Positions 1 to 6,088 of a stretch of DNA of 19,403 bases are shown here, piece by piece. The stretch covers positions 1 to 19,403 of the forward strand of contig DKVL01000066.1 in NCBI GenBank assembly GCA_002491195.1, in the 5' to 3' direction. Positions within the stretch are counted from its first letter, which is position 1. Each line of letters begins with the position of its first letter. The stretch is from Lachnospiraceae bacterium UBA7179 (GTDB taxonomy: Bacteria; Bacillota; Clostridia; Lachnospirales; Lachnospiraceae). The notes below the pieces were generated by a model that made no database searches, was not told where the DNA came from, and worked only from the letters and a program-made list of their open reading frames with translations. Position numbers and translations under genes: made by a program.

Positions 1-1
1 G

Positions 2-169
2 GATAACGTAGTAGAGAACACGACGTCCGCAGAGAGCCAGATCCGTGATACAGATATGGCTACAGAGATGGTGAAGTATTCTAATGCAAACATCCTCTCA
101 CAGGCAGGTCAGTCAATGCTCGCACAGGGCAACCAGGCAAACCAGGGCGTACTCAGTCTGTTAGGCTAA
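2..169 (+). CDS. Flagellin, C-terminal fragment (5' end outside window)
   Basis: This reading frame is open from the window edge and gives 55 residues before TAA. It is the terminal D0 helix of a flagellin: it starts DNVVENTTSAES, continues through IRDTDMATEMVKYSNANIL, and ends in the GVLSLLG tail that is buried in the filament core and recognised for export. The sequence is nearly identical to the ends of the flagellins ending at 3716 and 8059, so the missing part is probably of the same A/D type, but this cannot be seen. The start, variable domain and promoter lie upstream of the window. No intact gene follows on this strand until 2241. Identification as a flagellin C terminus is secure; which subtype it belongs to is inference. 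Confidence 0.95.
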   Translation, partial: DNVVENTTSAESQIRDTDMATEMVKYSNANILSQAGQSMLAQGNQANQGVLSLLG

Positions 170-209
170 TCAGTAATATGATGCAAGTAATTGCATGAGA
201 TTTAAATAA

Positions 210-238
210 GGAGCTGGGCAGTGCAGGCTGCCCGCTCC
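210..238 (+). terminator. GC-rich hairpin after the partial flagellin
   Basis: GGAGC-t-GGGCAG, a 6-base loop, then CTGCCC-GCTCC forms an 11-bp stem with one bulged T, 41 bases after the flagellin stop. No U-run follows, so it may act as an mRNA 3' stabiliser rather than a complete intrinsic terminator. Confidence 0.45.
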
Positions 239-550
239 TATGACAAAACCAGTCGTTCATCGGTCAACCAGATTGCCGATGGATGAATCGGCCATTCAGA
301 ATAAGCAGGAATGGTCAGAATGTTTGTGATAAACGACAAACTGAAAGTTCAGGACAAACCTTGAAAGCGCGTTGTGTTTCCAGGTATGGCATATAGGCCA
401 ATTTCATTTTTCGCGAAAGTGCACCTGCTTACCACAGGTACTCCCAACACTGATGTGATACGAATGAATCCAGTTTGTCCCGGACAAAATGAAAATTATA
501 ATATTTGCGTTAATATGCTTGAAATTGGTACTTACCATTTCACATATATA

Positions 551-590
551 GAAAACTGTCGTGTGTGCTGCGCGGCAGTTTTCTTTGTTT
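551..590 (+). terminator. Intrinsic terminator-like hairpin
   Basis: GAAAACTG at 551-558 pairs with CAGTTTTC at 576-583. The stem extends inward to about 13 bp with two G-U pairs and a 7-base loop, and is followed by TTTGTTT. It points along the + strand. It also lies 72 bases past the stop of the minus-strand gene at 655-1479, so it may work in both directions, although the minus side lacks a good T-run. Confidence 0.6.
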
Positions 591-654
591 GTCTGGTCAA
601 TAAAATGCGTCAGAATTGAATTTTCTGTATGTTTTTCCCGCATTGTGATAAATG

Positions 655-1479
655 CTACGCCTGGATTCCAGCCTCGGCAAGCATTTTTTTGAGTTTTTCA
701 ATCTCAGCATCCTTGTCAGCCAGCTCTTCATTCTGCTTTGCCAGAAGTATTTTAAATTCTACGATTTCAGGCGCAAGCATTTCTTTTAATTCCTCACACA
801 TTTGATCACCCTCCTGTATCATTTTCTTAAATAGATTGATATTGGCCTCCGATGCGACATTTACGACAGAATCCGCGTTCTCCCTGTCTTCATTGTCTTC
901 CAGTTTTGAGGTACTGTCTAAGAGCCAGCGTGCCTGTTCCCTGCTCATGGTGCGTGTCAGTGCAGTAAGGAACACATGGCTTTTTTCGTCCAGCTCTTTG
1001 GTCACAAGGATCTGCATTGGAAATGGCATTCCATGGATGCGGTAGATGCCGTCTGACCGTCTGCTCACTTCATAGTGTTCGCCAAGCTGCTGCAGGAGCT
1101 TCATTGGTTTTTGTTCCCGAACAAGCGTAATCGTAGTGTCCATGTTAAATGTTTCGTCCGCATCTTTCGCGGCGGTGCCGTGCATCATCTCGTCCTTGTA
1201 CAGGCATGCGTATGCCAGTGCCTTGTAAAAAGTTCCGCCATCCATGCTGTCACCTGGTGATTTGTACTCAAATATATTATTCTTCAGGAAGAAATCACCG
1301 ATCTCATTTTTGATCACTGCGTTCTGTAGTTTTCTGATCACAAGAAAGTCGATCCGGAGAGGCATCTTACTCAGGTTGTGCTCCCTCTCGTATTTCAGGT
1401 CTTTTTTGTTTTCCCGCAGTTCCAGTTCGATCGCGGAACAGAAGGCAGGATGCCACTGTATATTATCCTTAATTTCCAA
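655..1479 (-). CDS. PD-(D/E)XK nuclease-like family protein
   Basis: A 274-residue protein that starts with TTG at 1479, with a GAAAGG ribosome site 12 bases upstream and a sigma-A-type promoter at 1514-1542. The N-terminal part carries a RIDFLVIRK strand (Asp44) and then NIFEYKSPGD (Glu71-x-Lys73), the D...ExK arrangement of PD-(D/E)XK folds, followed by FYKALAYACLYK. The last 35 residues are charged and predicted to be coiled coil. From memory this belongs to a family abundant in Lachnospiraceae, usually called hypothetical or a putative transposase/Rpn-like protein. That recollection is untested here. The gene is transcribed away from the flagellins and is probably not part of the motility system. 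Nuclease activity is inferred from the motif only. The gene appears intact. Confidence 0.7.
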   Translation of the reverse strand: MEIKDNIQWHPAFCSAIELELRENKKDLKYEREHNLSKMPLRIDFLVIRKLQNAVIKNEIGDFFLKNNIFEYKSPGDSMDGGTFYKALAYACLYKDEMMHGTAAKDADETFNMDTTITLVREQKPMKLLQQLGEHYEVSRRSDGIYRIHGMPFPMQILVTKELDEKSHVFLTALTRTMSREQARWLLDSTSKLEDNEDRENADSVVNVASEANINLFKKMIQEGDQMCEELKEMLAPEIVEFKILLAKQNEELADKDAEIEKLKKMLAEAGIQA

Positions 1480-1513
1480 TATTTTATTTTACCTTTCTCT
1501 TTTGTTACTTTAG

Positions 1514-1542
1514 AGTATAGCACATGGGGCTCTGGCGTGCAA
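1514..1542 (-). promoter_or_regulatory. Sigma-A-type promoter for the nuclease-like gene
   Basis: On the minus strand TTGCAC (1542-1537), a 17-base spacer and TATACT (1519-1514), 35 bases before the TTG start at 1479. Both boxes are close to the housekeeping consensus with the optimal spacing. Confidence 0.65.
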
Positions 1543-2009
1543 TAATCACTTCACTTAGCTGTGGCAGGGATGGTCATATGCCGTTACTGTTCAGACGTCC
1601 ATCAAAGTAGTGGGAGTCATGCGCCAAATTGATGCTCTTTATCAATTTGTGTGCAAAGATTGTAAGCAGGAGAACAGTCTTTGTTGATGAAACCCTTGCG
1701 GATGTATGTGTATATTCTGATGCTCTCCAGAATGCAGCAGGAATGTGATCGTCGGTTTTGCGAGCTGTCTGATGAAGTGAGAGACTTCGGAACGGCAATG
1801 TATTGGGAACAGTCACGTATTGGTATGGTGGTGGATTTTGTTAAAACGGTTCGGGGCGATATTCGAAGTTTTGTTTCGTAAAAATCGCCCCTCGCTTTTG
1901 GACGGATTCCGGTTTGCCAATTTCTCTGATTCAACTATTTTGTGGAATTGTTTTAATTGCGCTGATTTTATATGCAAATAAAAAAATATAAAAAGTTTTC
2001 AGACAACTA
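1543..2009. other. Interval without a convincing gene
   Basis: Two inverted repeats are visible: CAAATTGAT (1625-1633) with ATCAATTTG (1641-1649), a perfect 9-bp stem with a 7-base loop, and GGGGCGAT (1853-1860) with ATCGCCCC (1884-1891). Neither has a good U-run. A 66-codon frame at 1681-1881 starts with TTG behind a GCAGGAG, but its end runs into the second inverted repeat and the product resembles nothing I recognise. The last part is AT-rich and leads into the sigma-28 promoter of flagellin A. Confidence 0.5.
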
Positions 2010-2036
2010 TAAACTATCTGGACTATTGTCCGATAT
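2010..2036 (+). promoter_or_regulatory. Sigma-28 (SigD/FliA) promoter of flagellin A
   Basis: TAAA (2010-2013), 15-base spacer, TCCGATAT (2029-2036). This differs from the TAAA-N15-GCCGATAT SigD consensus at one position. It predicts a transcript start near 2043 and a 5' leader of about 200 bases. Confidence 0.88.
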
Positions 2037-2042
2037 AATAAG

Positions 2043-2071
2043 TGAATGGGAACAGAAATGAGAACCATTCA
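2043..2071 (+). promoter_or_regulatory. 5'-terminal stem-loop of the flagellin A leader
   Basis: TGAATGG (2043-2049) pairs with CCATTCA (2065-2071), a perfect 7-bp stem starting at the predicted 5' end of the mRNA. Such terminal hairpins can protect mRNA from 5'-dependent decay. That role is inferred. Confidence 0.45.
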
Positions 2072-2173
2072 GTTCTAACCGGTCAAATCTTTAAGTGGAT
2101 GCCAAAATGGGATTTAAAGCATATACCGGGGAATATAAAAATTGAATATAGGAAAATTTTGTGTAACAAATGG

Positions 2174-2238
2174 GGCGAAGGGAGTCGCCGACATCCGTGT
2201 GTGAGGGAGTCGCATGCGGTAATTACAAGGAGGTAATT
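2174..2238 (+). promoter_or_regulatory. Three consecutive GGA-loop hairpins, predicted CsrA sites, in flagellin A leader
   Basis: Hairpin 1: GGCGA (2174-2178), loop AGGGAG, TCGCC (2185-2189). Hairpin 2: CCGTGTGTG (2195-2203), loop AGGGAGT, CGCATGCGG (2211-2219), 9 bp including three G-U pairs. Hairpin 3: AATTAC (2221-2226), loop AAGGAG, GTAATT (2233-2238). The third loop is the Shine-Dalgarno sequence, 8 bases before the ATG at 2241. Presenting GGA in a hairpin loop is the known recognition mode of CsrA/RsmA. In Bacillus subtilis the hag leader carries two CsrA sites, one over the ribosome site. The assignment is inference, but the structural match is strong. Confidence 0.75.
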
Positions 2239-2240
2239 TT

Positions 2241-3716
2241 ATGGTAGTACAGCACAATCTTAGAGCAATGAACGCAAACAGAATGTTAGGAATCACAACA
2301 GGTGTTTTGTCAAAGTCTTCAGAGAAGCTTTCTTCTGGTTACAAGATCAACCGTGCGGCAGACGATGCGGCAGGGCTTGCAATCTCAGAGAAGATGAGAA
2401 AACAGATGAGAGGTCTTACACAGGCTTCTTCCAACGCTGAGGACGGTATCAGTGCAGTGCAGACAGCAGAAGGCGCTTTAACAGAAGTGCATGATATGTT
2501 ACAGAGAATGAATGAACTCGCAGTGAAGGCAGCAAACGGCACGAACGCTTTGTCAGATCGTCAGACGATCCAGGACGAGGTTACCCAGCTCCTTACTGAA
2601 ATCGATAGAGTAGCAGAGACAACCAAGTTTAACGAGATCTACCTCTTGAAGGGTGATGCAGACACAGTTGAGAAACGTCTGAGTGCAAAGGATGCAGGAA
2701 TTGAAGGACAGATTTTTGATGGAGCAACGAGGGCGACTTTTGCAATGAATGCACTGAAATTTGGCGACAGCATCACGATTGCAGGCAGGGAGTACAGTAT
2801 TGGTCGGCGGAGTGATGATGATGGAATAAAATTCCTTAAAGATATGATTAAGGATACAGCCAGTGTAAGTGCAGGCGAGTTGATTACGATTGATGGTACC
2901 CAGTACACTGTAGTAGAGGATGGCTCAACAGATGAAAATCCTGACAAGAACATTTTGAGCAGAACAAATCTTGCGGCAAAGGTCGTAGAGCAGAGCACAG
3001 TGGTTTATAAGGGTAAGACATATCATGTGATGAAAGATGACAAAGATAATAAGCCTGATGGTATTGATGATGTTGATGGTTCTGTCATCACAGCTACAGT
3101 AGCTTATGCAAAGATTAAGCAGGAACTGGGGCTTGCCAACAGTATCGGGGCGAAAGAAGGCGGCAATGCAGTTATGGAAGAGCCGGCACTTTATGACGAG
3201 GCTGGTGTTACTAAAATGGACGATGTGAAAGATTTTGGGACAATCAATTTAAGTCAAGACGGAAAGATATTATTTGCTTTTGAAAAGGGCAAGTACGACG
3301 TTAAGGAAGCTCTTAACTTTAATGTTCATGTAGGCGCTGACGCGGATATGACAAATAAGATTGGTATTTCAATTGACGCACTGGATTCCAAGGGATTGGG
3401 CATCCATGGTCTGAACGTGGCTGACAGTACAGGTGCATCCGCAACCTATGCGATTGATTCGATCGCGGATGCGATAGCACATGTTTCCAAGCAGCGGTCA
3501 ATGATCGGTGCGATTCAGAACCGTTTAGAGCATACCATTAATAACTTGGACAATGTCGTAGAGAACACAACATCCGCAGAGAGCCAGATCCGTGATACAG
3601 ACATGGCAACTGAGATGGTGAAATACTCGAATGCAAACATCCTCCAGCAGGCAGGTCAGTCTATGCTTGCACAGTCTAACCAGGCGAACCAGGGTGTGCT
3701 GAGCTTGTTACAGTAA
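2241..3716 (+). CDS. Flagellin A (filament subunit, variable insert with three beta-repeat motifs)
   Basis: A 491-residue flagellin, secreted through the flagellar type III apparatus and polymerised into the filament. The N-terminal D0/D1 region covers about 1-138 (VVQHNLRAMNANR, then SSGYKINRAADDAAGLAISEKMR). The C-terminal D1/D0 region runs from about 355 to 491, with NRLEHTINNLDNVVENTT and a GVLSLLQ end. The insert between them holds three related beta-hairpin-like motifs at 175-188, 212-225 and 252-264, each with a G-x-x-Y core: ITIAGREYSI, ITIDGTQYTV and VVYKGKTYHV. The variable region contains no cysteine. The start is set by AAGGAGG 8 bases upstream. Expression should come from the sigma-28 promoter at 2010-2036, with translational control by the leader hairpins. 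Flagellin D is its closest relative in the window. The terminator at 3763-3797 follows. Confidence 0.97.
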   Translation: MVVQHNLRAMNANRMLGITTGVLSKSSEKLSSGYKINRAADDAAGLAISEKMRKQMRGLTQASSNAEDGISAVQTAEGALTEVHDMLQRMNELAVKAANGTNALSDRQTIQDEVTQLLTEIDRVAETTKFNEIYLLKGDADTVEKRLSAKDAGIEGQIFDGATRATFAMNALKFGDSITIAGREYSIGRRSDDDGIKFLKDMIKDTASVSAGELITIDGTQYTVVEDGSTDENPDKNILSRTNLAAKVVEQSTVVYKGKTYHVMKDDKDNKPDGIDDVDGSVITATVAYAKIKQELGLANSIGAKEGGNAVMEEPALYDEAGVTKMDDVKDFGTINLSQDGKILFAFEKGKYDVKEALNFNVHVGADADMTNKIGISIDALDSKGLGIHGLNVADSTGASATYAIDSIADAIAHVSKQRSMIGAIQNRLEHTINNLDNVVENTTSAESQIRDTDMATEMVKYSNANILQQAGQSMLAQSNQANQGVLSLLQ

Positions 3717-3762
3717 TCATTGATTCCACAGGATGGGAACGTTAGTTTCTACCATGATAAAG

Positions 3763-3797
3763 GGGCTGCTGATCTTTCAGCAGTCCTTTTTATTTTA
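3763..3797 (+). terminator. Intrinsic terminator of flagellin A
   Basis: GGGCTGCTGA (3763-3772), loop TCTT, TCAGCAGTCC (3777-3786): a 10-bp stem with one G-U pair, followed directly by TTTTTATTTTA. It lies 46 bases past the stop codon. Confidence 0.93.
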
Positions 3798-3855
3798 TCC
3801 GGTGCCATGTCCGTTGATGAGAACCTGAGACACTTTTCATTGATCGCAATTTCCT

Positions 3856-3911
3856 ATAAAGGTATGAAAAAAGCAGGTTTATTTGTATACCTGCTTTTTT
3901 CATACCTTTAT
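3856..3911. terminator. 23-bp perfect bidirectional terminator between flagellins A and B
   Basis: The arms at 3856-3878 and 3889-3911 are perfectly complementary over 23 bp with a 10-base loop. The six-A run in the left arm and six-T run in the right arm put a U-rich stretch next to a GC-rich apical stem (GCAGGT/ACCTGC) in both directions. It lies 27 bases past the stop of the minus-strand flagellin B and is a second barrier after flagellin A. Confidence 0.85.
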
Positions 3912-3937
3912 GACCGTGATATATGAATTTTTCCCCA

Positions 3938-5482
3938 TCATGCTGTCAATAGTGATAAAACGCCCTGCGCACTGTTGTTTGCCTGACTTAATACAGACTG
4001 TCCTGCCTGTGTCAGGATATTGATGTTTGAGTACCGTACCATCTCATCTGCCATATCGGTATCACGGATTTTGGATTCGGAATCGGTTGTGTTTTCAACA
4101 ATATTGTCCAAGTTCAAAGAGGAATGCTCAAGACGGTTCTGGTATGCGCCTATACGGCTTCTGTCTTCTGAAATGAACCTGAGCGTATCGTTTAGGATCT
4201 CAATGGAATTTGTCGCAAAATCTTCCGTGAGTACACTTATTTTATTAAGCCTCAGACTCTCCTTGGACATGGTCGGCAGCCGCATTGATATCTTATTGGC
4301 AAGGTCTGTATCCGTACCGGCCTGTACAGCCAGCTGCCTCTTGGGCATGATGACACGCTCGCCAATTGCCTTTAGCTGTCCCGCGGCGCCAGTAATATCC
4401 CTTGGAACAGGACTGTATTTATATCTCTCGCCACTCCCGCCAGTGGTTGAAATATAGAACTTTGCCGTTCCCTTTTGATAGGAATATGCAGTGGAATGTG
4501 CCGTCAAAAAGCTGTTATACCCGGGATGGTGTACTGAATTGAGCTTGTACTTTTCGCCAGCATCATTTATTGTCTCTATAAGCGTTGCACAGATCATTTC
4601 TCCTAATGAACATTTTTGCGTCGGTTCCTGATTTGTATATCTGGTCCACAGGTCATCAAGGCTTATGCTTAGAATCTCTGAGTTATGTTCTTGATAATAA
4701 TTATAAGTATAAGGAATTTTAGACTGATCCGTCACATCAGTAGATCTATGGCCTCTTACAAATTTAATGCCATAATATCTGCCACAGCCGGCGCCGCAGG
4801 TGCTGTCAAAACCTTCTCCATTCAGTTTTTGGATCAATTCTTGTTTCGATCCTGCAGTAAAATCTGTAAAATCAATCCATGCACAGCCAGCATTTGGTCG
4901 TGGAGTATTTGTGGTTGTTACCCAATTATTGGTATGATTATTATAGTCGTTAGTATATTCCTGAGGCAAATGGCTGGAAAGTTTGTCATCTGCCCATGCT
5001 TTTACGCCCTTGACGGAGCCTATTCCATTTCCAAGTATTTCAATGAAATCCGGAGAGTATTCTTCATCTCCCTTAAAAATATATGTTTCGTTAAATCTTG
5101 TTGTTGTGATAATCCTGTCAAATTCTGCTACAATACTGTCTATTTCCATCTGAATATAGGATCGGTCAGACGCTGAATTTGTCCCGTTCGCTGCCTGTAC
5201 ACATAATTCATTCATCCGGTTTGTCATATCCTGCATTTCCGCCATGGCGCCGTCGGCAACCTGGCATAATGATATCCCATCCTCAACATTTTCAACCGCC
5301 TTGGTGAGCCCTCTGATTTGCCTCCGCATTTTTTCAGAAATACTCAGTCCCGCAGCATCATCCGCCGCACGATTGATCCGATACCCGCTTGAAAGTTTTT
5401 CCACTGATTTTGAACCCATTTTCCCTACAATATTTAATTGTCTGTTCGCATTTAATGCTGATAGGTTATGTTGTATTATCAT
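3938..5482 (-). CDS. Flagellin B with cysteine-containing variable domain
   Basis: A 514-residue flagellin starting at ATG 5482, 10 bases after AAGGAG. A GTG at 5491 is in frame but sits against the ribosome site, so I reject it. D0/D1 N-terminal region about 1-138 (IIQHNLSALNANRQ, SSGYRINRAADDAAGLSISE); C-terminal region about 385-514 ending GVLSLLTA. The insert of about 245 residues contains WIDFTDFTAGSKQEL, then GFDSTCGAGCGRYYGIKF (Cys229, Cys233), with further cysteines at 200, 291 and 298. Cys73 and Cys94 lie in the conserved helices. The insert is homologous to that of flagellin C (same order: DF motif, GF-S-TC motif, FxRG, LDDL/IDDI helix). Cysteine is rare in flagellins, so disulfide or metal binding at this site is possible but unproven. 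Transcribed from the sigma-28 promoter at 5681-5707. Confidence 0.95.
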   Translation of the reverse strand: MIIQHNLSALNANRQLNIVGKMGSKSVEKLSSGYRINRAADDAAGLSISEKMRRQIRGLTKAVENVEDGISLCQVADGAMAEMQDMTNRMNELCVQAANGTNSASDRSYIQMEIDSIVAEFDRIITTTRFNETYIFKGDEEYSPDFIEILGNGIGSVKGVKAWADDKLSSHLPQEYTNDYNNHTNNWVTTTNTPRPNAGCAWIDFTDFTAGSKQELIQKLNGEGFDSTCGAGCGRYYGIKFVRGHRSTDVTDQSKIPYTYNYYQEHNSEILSISLDDLWTRYTNQEPTQKCSLGEMICATLIETINDAGEKYKLNSVHHPGYNSFLTAHSTAYSYQKGTAKFYISTTGGSGERYKYSPVPRDITGAAGQLKAIGERVIMPKRQLAVQAGTDTDLANKISMRLPTMSKESLRLNKISVLTEDFATNSIEILNDTLRFISEDRSRIGAYQNRLEHSSLNLDNIVENTTDSESKIRDTDMADEMVRYSNINILTQAGQSVLSQANNSAQGVLSLLTA

Positions 5483-5526
5483 TATCTGCACACTCCTTAA
5501 CTTCCTTGTTTGAATGTTACATACAG

Positions 5527-5545
5527 CAGGACGTCTCCAGTCCTG
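5527..5545 (-). promoter_or_regulatory. GGA-loop hairpin in flagellin B leader
   Basis: On the minus strand CAGGAC, loop TGGAGAC, GTCCTG: a perfect 6-bp stem presenting GGA about 45 bases before the ATG at 5482. It is a candidate CsrA site, similar in design to those in the flagellin A leader though different in sequence. Confidence 0.5.
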
Positions 5546-5601
5546 TACTGCACCGCATTATAAATATCCTTATTTATAAAGTTTCCCGAGATAGTTTTTT
5601 T

Positions 5602-5610
5602 ATCACCTCC
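5602..5610 (-). promoter_or_regulatory. Orphan Shine-Dalgarno sequence in flagellin B leader
   Basis: On the minus strand GGAGGTGAT, a 9-base perfect match to the anti-Shine-Dalgarno end of 16S rRNA. It is followed by AAAAAAACTATCTC with no ATG, GTG or TTG at usable distance, about 120 bases upstream of the flagellin B start. It could be a ribosome standby site, a CsrA decoy (it contains ACGGA) or the remnant of a lost leader gene. Confidence 0.4.
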
Positions 5611-5627
5611 GTATATGAAATTCAACA

Positions 5628-5647
5628 GCATTTACATAAAAAAATGC
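5628..5647 (-). promoter_or_regulatory. 5'-proximal stem-loop of the flagellin B leader
   Basis: GCATTT (5628-5633) pairs with AAATGC (5642-5647) around an 8-base loop, within about 30 bases of the predicted 5' end. It is the counterpart of the hairpins at the starts of the flagellin A, C and D leaders. Confidence 0.35.
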
Positions 5648-5680
5648 ACAAAAACACCCACATAAATACTATTTTATATT

Positions 5681-5707
5681 ATATCGGCGTTATTTTCTGA
5701 AAATTTA
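5681..5707 (-). promoter_or_regulatory. Sigma-28 promoter of flagellin B
   Basis: On the minus strand TAAA (5707-5704), 15-base spacer, GCCGATAT (5688-5681): a perfect match to the SigD consensus. It implies a leader of roughly 190 bases before the ATG at 5482. Confidence 0.92.
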
Positions 5708-5948
5708 GCAAATTACACATACTATTTGAACAATTTCCCTACTGCATTGAGTGAGTTCTCTTGGAAACGGCCTTTCCCCGAAAAATCTCTGCCTTGATTC
5801 CGCACATGACAAAGACAAAGATGTGCAGAAATTCCACTGTCCCCTTGCCTGCAACAGGATGCAGGAGTGTCCCTGCTCTGCGGAGCGCCGAAAAAGCAGT
5901 TATGGACGGATGGTCTATATAATTCATGCACAATTTTGGAAATGGTAT
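5708..5948. other. Spacer between the divergent promoters of flagellins B and C
   Basis: No gene is supported; frames of 60-70 codons on both strands lack ribosome sites. One hairpin is visible (CCTGCA 5848-5853, loop ACAGGA, TGCAGG 5860-5865), but neither promoter would transcribe it. Confidence 0.55.
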
Positions 5949-5975
5949 TAAGATTTTTGTAAAATCCGCCGATAA
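5949..5975 (+). promoter_or_regulatory. Sigma-28 promoter of flagellin C
   Basis: TAAG (5949-5952), 15-base spacer, GCCGATAA (5968-5975). The -10 box matches the GCCGATAA form of the sigma-28 consensus and the -35 has one mismatch. The leader is about 105 bases long. Confidence 0.87.
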
Positions 5976-5985
5976 TTAAGATAAG

Positions 5986-6042
5986 GTTAAGTGTATGCTT
6001 AACAGCACAAGATAATATAACTCACAAGGAACAGACCGTTAT
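5986..6042 (+). promoter_or_regulatory. Leader structures of flagellin C: 5' stem-loop and weak GGA loop
   Basis: GTTAAG (5986-5991) pairs with CTTAAC (5998-6003) close to the predicted 5' end. ATAAC (6017-6021) then pairs with GTTAT (6038-6042) around a 16-base loop holding ACAAGGA, which matches the ACARGGA part of the CsrA selection consensus. The second stem is only 5 bp with a large loop, so it is less certain than the flagellin A sites. Confidence 0.4.
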
Positions 6043-6088
6043 CCGGATTGGGTTATATGCGGCCAGAAGATCAAGGAGGATGATGGTC

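Larger units (their letters stand above)
170..654. other. Non-coding interval between partial flagellin and nuclease-like gene
   Basis: No convincing gene. It holds the hairpin at 210-238, a small inverted repeat at 181-196 (ATGCAA-gtaa-TTGCAT), another at 275-292 (GCCGAT/ATCGGC) and the terminator at 551-583. Short open frames on both strands between 374 and 643 run through that terminator hairpin and lack ribosome sites. Confidence 0.6.

Noticed and set aside
374..643. Open frames of about 80 codons on both strands
   Set aside because: Both run through the terminator hairpin at 551-583, have no ribosome site, and give low-complexity products with no family resemblance.
1681..1881. 66-codon frame with GCAGGAG upstream of a TTG
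   Set aside because: No promoter, TTG start, end overlapping an inverted repeat, and no recognisable protein pattern. A short real gene is not excluded but cannot be supported.
2042..2236. 64-codon frame ahead of flagellin A
   Set aside because: It lies entirely in the structured 5' leader, starts at the predicted transcript 5' end with no ribosome site, and is better explained by the hairpins.
3720..3926. 68-codon frame after flagellin A
   Set aside because: It spans two strong terminators.
5848..5865. Hairpin CCTGCA-ACAGGA-TGCAGG resembling a CsrA site
   Set aside because: It lies between the divergent promoters of flagellins B and C, outside both predicted transcripts. It would only matter if an unseen small RNA is made there.
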